Assembly (NCBI GenBank): GCA_028275005.1
Contig: JAQCNN010000259.1
Coordinates: forward strand, 1-6,433
DNA length: 6,433 nucleotides
Source: Salinirussus sp.
GTDB lineage: Archaea; Halobacteriota; Halobacteria; Halobacteriales; Haloarculaceae
Direction: 5' to 3'
The position numbers and the translations under genes were made by a program. Numbering within the stretch: the first letter of the stretch is position 1; each line of letters opens with the position of its first letter. This document shows positions 1 through 5,461 of the stretch, piece after piece. The notes below the pieces were generated by a model, which did no database searches, was not told where the DNA came from, and saw only the letters and a list, made by a program, of their open reading frames with translations.

Positions 1-143
1 TGCTCATCGCCGAGCACCTCTATCTTGAGGACGTCGCCGACGCCGGCCGGGACCTGGAGGTGACGGGCTTCCCGCTGAAGCTCCGGGAGGGGGACGGCGC
101 CCCCGCGCGATTCGTAGCCCGCGAGCGGTCAGCGGAGCCCTGA
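1..143 (+). CDS. Cyclase family / kynurenine formamidase-like metal hydrolase, C-terminal fragment
   Basis: Only the last 46 complete codons are present, read from base 3 to a TGA at 141-143; the gene begins before the window. The peptide starts LIAEHLYLEDV and continues with GFPLKLREGDGAPARFVARE. This resembles the end of the cyclase family (Pfam PF04199; kynurenine formamidase and relatives), where an 'ENLxxL' segment is followed by a strand with 'PLKLxGxDGAPxRxxA'. Members are metal-dependent hydrolases, typically opening amide or lactone bonds. The metal-binding HxGTHxD motif would lie upstream and cannot be seen, so activity and substrate are unknown. The gene lies upstream of argS on the same strand with a 129 bp gap, enough for argS to have its own promoter. 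The family call rests on the short tail only; another hydrolase with a similar C-terminus is possible. Confidence 0.55.
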   Translation, partial: LIAEHLYLEDVADAGRDLEVTGFPLKLREGDGAPARFVARERSAEP

Positions 144-153
144 GCGGTGTGTT

Positions 154-180
154 GGTGCCGGCGACACGCCGCCGGACACC
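154..180 (+). repeat. GC-rich inverted repeat after the cyclase gene
   Basis: GGTGCCGGC (154-162) can pair with GCCGGACACC (171-180) around an 8-base loop, giving nine base pairs with one bulged A at 176. It begins 10 bp after the upstream stop codon. It might stabilise the 3' end of the cyclase transcript. No T-run follows it, so it is not a convincing terminator, and short GC palindromes are common by chance in DNA this GC-rich. Confidence 0.3.
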
Positions 181-244
181 TGTGGCCTGGTCACACCGGC
201 GTTTCAGGGCCTGGCCGGGGGTCCGCGGCGTCACTCCGTCACCC

Positions 245-250
245 CTATGT
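245..250 (+). promoter_or_regulatory. Weak TATA-like element for argS
   Basis: CTATGT is centred about 25-26 bp upstream of the argS ATG at 273, which is the expected position of a TATA box for a leaderless haloarchaeal transcript. It is a poor match to the usual TTTAWA-like box and has no clear BRE. Two copies of CGTCAC (229-234 and 237-242, period 8) lie just upstream. The call rests on position rather than sequence. Confidence 0.25.
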
Positions 251-272
251 CCGGGGCCGGGATACAGAGGGT

Positions 273-2012
273 ATGCTTCGTGCGCTCCGTTCGGAAGTCG
301 AGCCGGCCATCGAGGAGACGCTGGCCGACCTGGGCTTTCCGACCGACGACCTCGGCATCGAGCGGCCGCCGGCCGACGTCGACGCCGTCCTCGCGACGAG
401 TGTCGCCTACCGGCTGGCCGGCGAAGCCGGCGCCCCCCCGTCGGCGGTGGCCGCGGACATCGCCGACACGCTCGGCGAGCACGACCTGACCTACGTCGGT
501 AGTGTCGAGGCCGAGGGCGCCTACGTCAACATCCTCCCCGGCGAGCGCTACTACGCCGACACACTCGCGGCCGCACAGGAGGAGGGGTACGGCCGGCTCC
601 CCGACCGCGGGACCGACCTGGTGCTCGAACACACCTCGGCGAACCCGACCGGACCCGTACACGTCGGCCGGGCGCGCAACCCGATCATCGGCGACGCGCT
701 CCGGCGGCTGCTGGATTTCGCGGGCTACGACGTCGAGACCCACTACTACGTCAACGACGCCGGCCGACAGATCGCCGTGTTCACCTGGGCATACGAGACA
801 TTCGAGGAGGACGCCCTCCCGGAGCCCGAACGGGACTCACCCGAGTACGAGATGGTCCGGTACTACCGGAAAGGAAACGAGTACCTGGAGGAGGCGGACC
901 CGGAGGCCGTCGAGGCGGCCGAGGCCGAGGTCCAGGCAATCCTCCAGGGGCTCGAAGCCGGCGACGAGGGGACCTACGAGCGCGTCGGCGGGGTCGTCGA
1001 CACCGTGCTCGGGGGGATGCAGGACACGCTCGACCGACTCCCTGCCCCCTTCGACGAGTTCGTCCGCGAGACGCGGTTCATGCGCGACAGCTCGACCGAC
1101 GACGTTGTCGCCCGGCTCAAGGACACCGACTACGCCGTGAAGGAGGAGGGTGCCTGGCAACTCGCCTTCGAGGACATCGAGAAGAACCTGGTCTTCCTGC
1201 GCGGGGACGGCACCTCGCTGTACACCACCCGAGACCTCGCCCACCACGAGTGGAAACTCGACACCTTCGACGAGGCCGTCACCGTCCTCGGCGAGGACCA
1301 CAAACTCCAGGCCCGCCAGCTTGAGGCGACACTCGACCTGCTGGGCCACGACACCGACCGGCTCCGGACGGTCCACTACTCGTGGGTGACCCTTCCCGAC
1401 GGCGGCATGAGTACCCGCGAGGGGACGGGGATCGACCTGGACGACCTGCTCGACGAGGCTGTCGACCGTGCCCGGGCGGAGGTGGAGAGGCGGGTCGGTG
1501 ACCGGGTCCGTAACGACCAGCTCACGGAGGCCGACATCGAGCGGATCGCCCGCCAGGTCGGGGTCGGGGCGGTTCGCTACGATATCGTCGCCAAACAGCC
1601 GACGAAAGGGATCACCTTCGAGTGGGAGCGGGCACTGGACTTCGAGGCCCAGAGCGCACCGTACATCCAGTACGTCCACGCCCGAGCCTGTGGGATCCTC
1701 GCGGAGGCCGGCGAGGCGGGGGCTGGGGCCGACCCCGACCGCCTCGTAGAGCCGACCGAGCGGGCCCTGCTCGAGACCATTGCCCGGCTCCCCACAGTCG
1801 TCGAGGAGAGTGCAGCGGCCCTCGAACCACACGCCGTCGCCACCTACACCCGCGACCTCGCGGAGGCGTTCAACGCCTTCTACCGGGAGTGTCCGGTGCT
1901 CGACGCCGACCCCGAGCGACGGGCAGCCCGGCTGGCGCTGGTCCGGGCCGCGCGGACGGCAACGGCGAACGCCCTGTTCGTGCTCGGCGTGGAAGCCCCG
2001 ACGTCGATGTAG
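273..2012 (+). CDS. argS: Arginyl-tRNA synthetase (class I)
   Basis: This 579-residue cytoplasmic enzyme joins arginine to tRNA-Arg using ATP. The N-terminal tRNA-recognition domain covers roughly residues 1-100. The class I signature is in EHTSANPTGPVHVGR (119-133), where HVGR is the 'HIGH' motif. The second signature is the divergent GMSTREG (378-384) in place of KMSKS, a variation common in ArgRS. The C-terminal DALR anticodon-binding helical domain starts near FEAQSAPYIQYVHAR (457-471) and ends with the typical LFVLGVEAPTSM. The frame is open back to 147, but that extension (Cys-, Arg- and His-rich, not acidic) does not look haloarchaeal. The ATG at 273 gives MLRALRSEVEPAIEE, which fits the family N-terminus. 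No Shine-Dalgarno sits at useful spacing, so a leaderless mRNA is likely. The gene converges on the MinD-like gene with a 14 bp gap. The length is normal and no key residue is missing. Confidence 0.97.
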   Translation: MLRALRSEVEPAIEETLADLGFPTDDLGIERPPADVDAVLATSVAYRLAGEAGAPPSAVAADIADTLGEHDLTYVGSVEAEGAYVNILPGERYYADTLAAAQEEGYGRLPDRGTDLVLEHTSANPTGPVHVGRARNPIIGDALRRLLDFAGYDVETHYYVNDAGRQIAVFTWAYETFEEDALPEPERDSPEYEMVRYYRKGNEYLEEADPEAVEAAEAEVQAILQGLEAGDEGTYERVGGVVDTVLGGMQDTLDRLPAPFDEFVRETRFMRDSSTDDVVARLKDTDYAVKEEGAWQLAFEDIEKNLVFLRGDGTSLYTTRDLAHHEWKLDTFDEAVTVLGEDHKLQARQLEATLDLLGHDTDRLRTVHYSWVTLPDGGMSTREGTGIDLDDLLDEAVDRARAEVERRVGDRVRNDQLTEADIERIARQVGVGAVRYDIVAKQPTKGITFEWERALDFEAQSAPYIQYVHARACGILAEAGEAGAGADPDRLVEPTERALLETIARLPTVVEESAAALEPHAVATYTRDLAEAFNAFYRECPVLDADPERRAARLALVRAARTATANALFVLGVEAPTSM

Positions 2013-2026
2013 GAGCGGTCACACAG

Positions 2027-2863
2027 TCAGCCGAACAGCCCGCCAAAGCGGCCCCCTGAGTCCTCCTCATTCTCCTCCTCTCTGTCCTCACTCTCGTCCT
2101 CCGCCACGGACTCGGTGCTGTCCTCGAACCAGGCCTCCTCGAGGACCGTCTCGGCGTCGGCGGGGTCGACCCCATCGAAGAACACCTGCGAGAGCTGTTC
2201 GGCGAGTGCCCCGTAGGCCGCCGAGACGTCCCGTTCGGGGGCCTCGACGACAGCCGGCTCGGCCCCGACGGCCGGGTCGTCGGGGACCGCACCCAACACC
2301 GGGGCGCCCAGCCGCGACCCGATACCGGCGAGGTCGGTGTCACCGGTGGCCCGAAGCGCAACGACACCGAGGACCGTGCCGCCGAGGCGCTCGACGAGGT
2401 CGGCGGTCTTTCCCGCGTCGGTGACCGCCACCTCCGCAGGTGTCGTCACCAGCACGACGCCGTCAGCGAGGCCGAGTGGGACCGCCATCTCGTGGCTCAC
2501 GCCCGAGCCCGTGTCGACGATGACGACGTCGTGGCGCTCCCGGAGGCGCTCGATGACGTCCGTGAGCCCGGCCGGGTCGGCACCGGCGAAGGCGTCGAGG
2601 CTCTGCTCGCCGGGGAGAACAGTCAGGCCCTCGTCGACATCGACCAGCGCCTCCTCGACTGTCGCCTCGCCTGCGAGCACCTGGTGGACGCTGGGGCCGT
2701 CCGCGGCGCCGACCAACTCGCCGAGGTTGGCCATCCCCAGGTCCGCGTCGACGACGACGACGTCGTGTCCGCGCTGCTGGAGCGCGGTCGAGACGTTGAC
2801 CGCGGTAGTCGTCTTTCCGACACCGCCTTTGCCTCCTGCGACCGTGCAGACGTACCCCGCCAT
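2027..2863 (-). CDS. MinD/ParA-family P-loop ATPase with acidic C-terminal tail
   Basis: This 278-residue protein belongs to the SIMIBI MinD/ParA ATPases, which cycle between ATP-dependent dimer and monomer to position partner proteins or structures. The deviant Walker A motif GGKGGVGKTT is at residues 10-19, with signature Lys12 and P-loop Lys17. Walker A' is DADLGMANL (39-47) and Walker B is HDVVIVDTGSG (111-121, Asp117). These place it nearer MinD than plasmid ParA, and there is no N-terminal DNA-binding domain. After the ATPase core, residues 247-268 carry 14 acidic residues out of 22, then the protein ends GGRFGGLFG. I see no basic amphipathic helix like the membrane anchor of bacterial MinD. 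The gene diverges from prf1 and converges on argS. Haloarchaea carry several MinD paralogs, some shown to affect placement of motility and chemotaxis machinery; which one this is, and its partner, cannot be told here. Confidence 0.9.
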   Translation of the reverse strand: MAGYVCTVAGGKGGVGKTTTAVNVSTALQQRGHDVVVVDADLGMANLGELVGAADGPSVHQVLAGEATVEEALVDVDEGLTVLPGEQSLDAFAGADPAGLTDVIERLRERHDVVIVDTGSGVSHEMAVPLGLADGVVLVTTPAEVAVTDAGKTADLVERLGGTVLGVVALRATGDTDLAGIGSRLGAPVLGAVPDDPAVGAEPAVVEAPERDVSAAYGALAEQLSQVFFDGVDPADAETVLEEAWFEDSTESVAEDESEDREEENEEDSGGRFGGLFG

Positions 2864-2892
2864 CGTCCTGTGGTGTGACCAAACGAGGGCGG

Positions 2893-2901
2893 TTATATAA
2901 A
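2893..2901 (-). promoter_or_regulatory. TATA box of the MinD-like gene, in a near-palindrome
   Basis: On the minus strand the element reads TTTATATAA, the best TATA box in the window, centred 34 bp before the ATG at 2863. This predicts a start site about 7 nt upstream of the ATG. The core TTATATAA is self-complementary, and GGCGG (2888-2892) and CCGCC (2903-2907) flank it as an imperfect inverted repeat. The box could therefore also load TFB/TBP facing prf1, which would give prf1 a leader of about 55-60 nt. Confidence 0.65.
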
Positions 2902-2952
2902 GCCGCCGTCCGACGCGGGGCCGACCCGCCGGTACTGCACGGGTCCAACAGG

Positions 2953-2960
2953 TACTTACA
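2953..2960 (+). promoter_or_regulatory. prf1: Weak TATA-like element for prf1
   Basis: TACTTACA is centred 26-27 bp upstream of the prf1 ATG at 2983, the spacing expected for a leaderless transcript. No Shine-Dalgarno motif lies between it and the ATG, which agrees with leaderless initiation. The match to a haloarchaeal TATA box is only moderate, and the stronger box at 2893-2901 is an alternative for this strand. Confidence 0.35.
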
Positions 2961-2982
2961 GCGCTCGAACGAACTCATAGCA

Positions 2983-4221
2983 ATGAGCGAGTCGACGGCA
3001 GAGCGGAGCGACAAACAAAAGTACGAGTACCGGAAGGTCATCGAGGAACTCGACGACTACCGGGGCTCGGGCACACAGCTCGTGACTATCTACGTGCCCC
3101 CGGACAAGCGGATAAGCGACGTGGTCGCCCACGTCACCCAGGAGCACTCCGAGGCGTCGAACATCAAGTCAAAGGACACCCGCACGAACGTCCAGGACGC
3201 GCTAAAGAGCCTGAAAGACCGCCTGAAGTACTACGACAACCCGCCCGAGAACGGGATGGTACTCTTCTCGGGGGCGGTCGACACCGGCGGCGGCCGGACG
3301 GATATGGTCACGAAGGTCCTCGAGGACCCTCCCGAGCCGATCCAGTCGTTCCGGTACCACTGTGACTCGGAGTTTCTGACCCAGCCCATCGCCGAGATGC
3401 TCGGCGATAAGGGCCTCTTTGGCCTGGTCGTGCTCGACCGCCGGGAGGCAAACGTCGGCTGGCTCCGGGGCAAGCGTGTCGACCCTGTCAAGTCGACCAC
3501 CTCGCTGGTGCCGGGCAAACAGAAGAAGGGCGGCCAGTCACAGGCCCGCTTCGAGCGGCTCCGACTGGAGGCTATCGACAACCACTACCAGGAGGTCGCG
3601 GAGATGGCAAACGAGCTGTTCGTCGCCAAACGCCACGAGATCGACGGTATCCTCGTCGGCGGCCCCTCACCGACGAAAGACGAGTTCCTCAGCGAGGGGT
3701 ATCTCCACCACGAGATCCAGGACAACGTCATCGGGAAGTTCGACGTCGCCTACACCGACGAGTCGGGGCTCTACGACCTGGTCGACGCCGCCGGCGAGGT
3801 CCTCGCCGAGCGCGAGATACTCCAGGACAAACAGCTCATGGAGCAGTTCTTCAAGGAACTGCACGACGGGAACCTCGCGACCTACGGCTTTGGCCCGACC
3901 CGCGAGAACCTGATGATGGGTGCCGTCGAGACCCTGTTGATCAGCGAGGACCTGCGAAAGGAGGCGCTCGTCCACGAGTGTCCAAACGGGCACACGGAAC
4001 ACGAACTGGTCGAGCCCGGGGCAGGCGGGGACCACGCGTGCTCACGGTGTAGCGAGCCAGCCGAGACCGAGCGTGAGGACGCCATCAACCACCTGATGGA
4101 ACTGGCCGGGCAACGCGGCACCGAGACGCAGTTCATCTCCACCGACTTCGAGAAAGGCGACCAGCTACTGGCCGCCTTCGGCGGTATCGCCGGGCTGTTG
4201 CGGTACTCGACGGGCGTGTAA
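2983..4221 (+). CDS. prf1: Peptide chain release factor aRF1
   Basis: This 412-residue factor of the eRF1/aRF1 (and Pelota-related) family reads stop codons in the ribosomal A site and triggers release of the finished protein. The N domain shows the stop-codon motifs NIKS (60-63) and YHCDSEF (125-131, the YxCxxxF pattern). The M domain has the catalytic GGQ (183-185) within GKQKKGGQSQARFERLR, which contacts the peptidyl transferase centre. The C domain carries a zinc-binding-like cluster, CPNGH (Cys333, His337) and CSRC (Cys353, Cys356), as in the archaeal mini-domain. The frame is open upstream to a GTG at 2875, but that start lies next to the minD promoter and adds a basic, non-conserved stretch; the ATG at 2983 gives the usual MSES..KQKYEYRKVIEEL start. 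Archaeal aRF1 reads all three stops and acts with aEF1A and ABCE1. The gene ends in TAA, 14 bp from the convergent zinc-ribbon gene. Confidence 0.98.
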   Translation: MSESTAERSDKQKYEYRKVIEELDDYRGSGTQLVTIYVPPDKRISDVVAHVTQEHSEASNIKSKDTRTNVQDALKSLKDRLKYYDNPPENGMVLFSGAVDTGGGRTDMVTKVLEDPPEPIQSFRYHCDSEFLTQPIAEMLGDKGLFGLVVLDRREANVGWLRGKRVDPVKSTTSLVPGKQKKGGQSQARFERLRLEAIDNHYQEVAEMANELFVAKRHEIDGILVGGPSPTKDEFLSEGYLHHEIQDNVIGKFDVAYTDESGLYDLVDAAGEVLAEREILQDKQLMEQFFKELHDGNLATYGFGPTRENLMMGAVETLLISEDLRKEALVHECPNGHTEHELVEPGAGGDHACSRCSEPAETEREDAINHLMELAGQRGTETQFISTDFEKGDQLLAAFGGIAGLLRYSTGV

Positions 4222-4235
4222 CTCCGCTCGACCGG

Positions 4236-4640
4236 CTACAACAGCTGTTCGAGCTGTCGTCGTCGCCCCGACAGGTCGACCGCCGCCTCGACACTCTCGT
4301 CGGCAGCCAGCCGGTCCAGTGCGAGCAGCGGGTCCGTCCCGGCGCGTTCGGCCGCACCGAACAGGTCGGTGATCTCGGCCCGGTACAGCGCGAGGCTCCC
4401 GAGCAGCCCGACGAGCAGTGCCAGCGGCACGGCCGCCGCCGGGCTGGTCGGGAAGGCGCTGCTCACCCGCTGGAAGTCGGGGGCGTCCCCCGGCTGTTCT
4501 GTTGCCGGGTGGAGCGTGAGACAGCGCGTACACAGCGCAACACCCGCCGCCTCATCGTACCCGCCGTCGCCGGGGAGGGTGTCGGCGTACTCGCCGGCCG
4601 CGAAGACGACCGTCGGGCTCTCACAGTCCGGACAGTCCAT
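4236..4640 (-). CDS. Small zinc-ribbon protein, DUF6276-like
   Basis: This is a 134-residue protein of unknown function. The N-terminus has two Cys pairs, CPDC (Cys3, Cys6) and CTRC (Cys37, Cys40), spaced as a zinc ribbon. A linker leads to a hydrophobic stretch at about 68-86 (PAAAVPLALLVGLLGSLAL), followed by a charged helical region with LLALDRLAADESVEAAVDL and the C-terminal RRRQLEQLL. From memory this order matches the haloarchaeal family DUF6276, in which the GLLxSLALxR segment may be a buried helix; here it is hydrophobic enough that one membrane span is also possible. No catalytic motif is visible. It lies 60 bp after atpD on the same strand and converges on prf1. The ATG at 4640 is supported by CPDC falling directly after it and by an AT-rich element 26 bp upstream. 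The gene itself is well supported; the family name is less certain. Confidence 0.82.
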   Translation of the reverse strand: MDCPDCESPTVVFAAGEYADTLPGDGGYDEAAGVALCTRCLTLHPATEQPGDAPDFQRVSSAFPTSPAAAVPLALLVGLLGSLALYRAEITDLFGAAERAGTDPLLALDRLAADESVEAAVDLSGRRRQLEQLL

Positions 4641-4661
4641 ACCCGCTGTCAGCGCCGGGAG

Positions 4662-4671
4662 ACAAAAACAG
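4662..4671 (-). promoter_or_regulatory. T-run: promoter element of the zinc-ribbon gene or atpD terminator
   Basis: On the minus strand this reads CTGTTTTTGT, with TTTTT at 4668-4664. It is centred 26 bp before the ATG at 4640, where a TATA box of a leaderless mRNA would lie. It also sits about 33 nt after the atpD stop, and archaeal RNA polymerase terminates at T-runs, so it may instead (or also) end the atpD transcript. The sequence alone cannot decide. Confidence 0.3.
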
Positions 4672-4700
4672 GTGTCGACAGGAACGCGGCGAACGGGGGG

Positions 4701-5399
4701 TCAGTCGTCGGCGGTGGCCTGTTCGCGTTCCTGCTCGGTCTCGGCGGCTTTCTCTTCCTCCTCCTCTTCCTCCTCTTCCTCCTTCTTTGCCTTGATCTTC
4801 TTCAGCCGGAAGATCTCCTCGCGTTCCTGCTCCTCGAGTTTCTGCTCGATGTACTCCTGGTTCTCCCGGAGCTCCGGCAGTAGCTTGAACTCGAGTGCGT
4901 TGACCCGTCGCTTGGTGGTCTCGATCTCGTCGAGCATCTTCTTCATCGCGGTCTCCACCTCGGCGGCGAGGATGATCTGCTCGAGCAGTTCCTCGTAGGC
5001 CTCGGCGGCCTCGTCGATGCGGGCGCTAGTCCCCATCACGCCGTAGCCCCGTTCGTCGAGCGTCTTGCGGACCTTCGAGGACTCGATCTCCGGGACGACC
5101 ACACCCATGATGTTCTTCGACTGGGTGGTCAGTTCCGGGTGTTCCTTCAGCGCGGCCGCCGCCCCCCGGACCGCGACGTCGCCGTCCATCGCCCGTGCCA
5201 TGTCGATCGTATGCTGGGCGTCCTCGTAGGTCGTCTCGAGGTCCGACCGAACGTCCTGGGCCTGGTCGAGGATGTCCATGAACTCCATGATGAGCCCGTC
5301 ACGCTTCTTCTCGAGCGTGTTGTGGCCCCGCTCGGAGAGTTCGATACGGTCCTCGATGGCCATGAGGTTCTTGCGGGTCGGCTTGACGTCGTTACTCAT
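4701..5399 (-). CDS. atpD: A-type ATP synthase subunit D (central rotor stalk)
   Basis: This 232-residue protein belongs to the V/A-type ATPase subunit D family, which forms the long coiled coil of the central shaft and couples membrane ring rotation to ATP synthesis in the A3B3 head. The N-terminal helix starts VKPTRKNLMAIEDRIELSERG (4-24) and runs through LEKKRDGLIMEFM. The C-terminal helix holds TKRRVNALEFKLLPEL (162-177) and EQEREEIFRLKKIKAKK (190-206), both family hallmarks. The family domain ends near residue 206. Beyond it lies an extra tail with ten consecutive Glu (207-216) and further acidic residues. A GTG at 5408 would add three residues; the ATG at 5399 is preferred because it fits the family start and lies 26 bp from a TATA/BRE pair. 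The other atp subunits are not in this window; brp/blh lies 62 bp upstream and the zinc-ribbon gene downstream, both on this strand. Confidence 0.96.
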   Translation of the reverse strand: MSNDVKPTRKNLMAIEDRIELSERGHNTLEKKRDGLIMEFMDILDQAQDVRSDLETTYEDAQHTIDMARAMDGDVAVRGAAAALKEHPELTTQSKNIMGVVVPEIESSKVRKTLDERGYGVMGTSARIDEAAEAYEELLEQIILAAEVETAMKKMLDEIETTKRRVNALEFKLLPELRENQEYIEQKLEEQEREEIFRLKKIKAKKEEEEEEEEEEKAAETEQEREQATADD

Positions 5400-5420
5400 T
5401 ACCGACACATGTGCGGGCGG

Positions 5421-5437
5421 CGGTTAACCGTTTTCGG
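5421..5437 (-). promoter_or_regulatory. atpD: atpD promoter (BRE plus TATA-like element)
   Basis: On the minus strand the sequence is CCGAAAACGGTTAACCG. CGAAAA fits the BRE bound by TFB, and GGTTAACC lies where TATA is expected, centred 26-27 bp before the ATG at 5399. CGGTTAACCG (5421-5430) is a perfect 10 bp palindrome, and another perfect palindrome, CACATGTG (5406-5413), lies between it and the start codon. This argues that atpD can be transcribed separately from brp/blh. Confidence 0.5.
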
Positions 5438-5461
5438 TCCCCGGGAGTACGCCCACCCGGG

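Noticed and set aside
183..216. GGCCTGG repeated at 183-189 and 208-214 upstream of argS
   Set aside because: A 7 bp GC-rich direct repeat is expected by chance here and has no further copies in the gap; not a CRISPR or iteron array.
147..272. In-frame extension of argS to an ATG at 147
   Set aside because: The added 42 residues are Cys/His/Arg-rich and unlike ArgRS N-termini. The ATG at 273 begins the conserved sequence and has a TATA-like element at the right distance.
1404..1424. ArgRS lacks a canonical KMSKS motif
   Set aside because: Divergent second signatures are common among ArgRS enzymes, and GMSTREG occupies the expected place, so this is not evidence of an inactive enzyme.
837..1832. 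Long open frame (331 codons) on the minus strand opposite argS
   Set aside because: argS is certain on the plus strand with all its motifs. Long antisense frames are expected in GC-rich haloarchaeal DNA, and this one lacks recognisable motifs or an upstream signal.
2875..2982. In-frame extension of prf1 to a GTG at 2875
   Set aside because: The extension runs through the TATA box at 2893-2901 and encodes a basic, non-conserved peptide. The ATG at 2983 matches the aRF1 start.
2463..3041. 192-codon minus-strand frame overlapping the MinD-like gene and the prf1 start
   Set aside because: It overlaps the MinD-like gene out of frame, crosses the promoter region and is Arg-rich, which is typical of a shadow frame in this base composition.
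4748..4788. 41-base uninterrupted pyrimidine tract, a possible triplex (H-DNA) site
   Set aside because: It is explained by GAG/GAA and AAG codons of the AtpD acidic tail, and no exact mirror repeat was found in it.
4369..4998. Plus-strand Ser-rich frame opposite the zinc-ribbon gene and atpD
   Set aside because: It crosses the ends of two well-supported minus-strand genes, and its Ser and Phe runs are the antisense reading of the AtpD poly-Glu and Lys codons.
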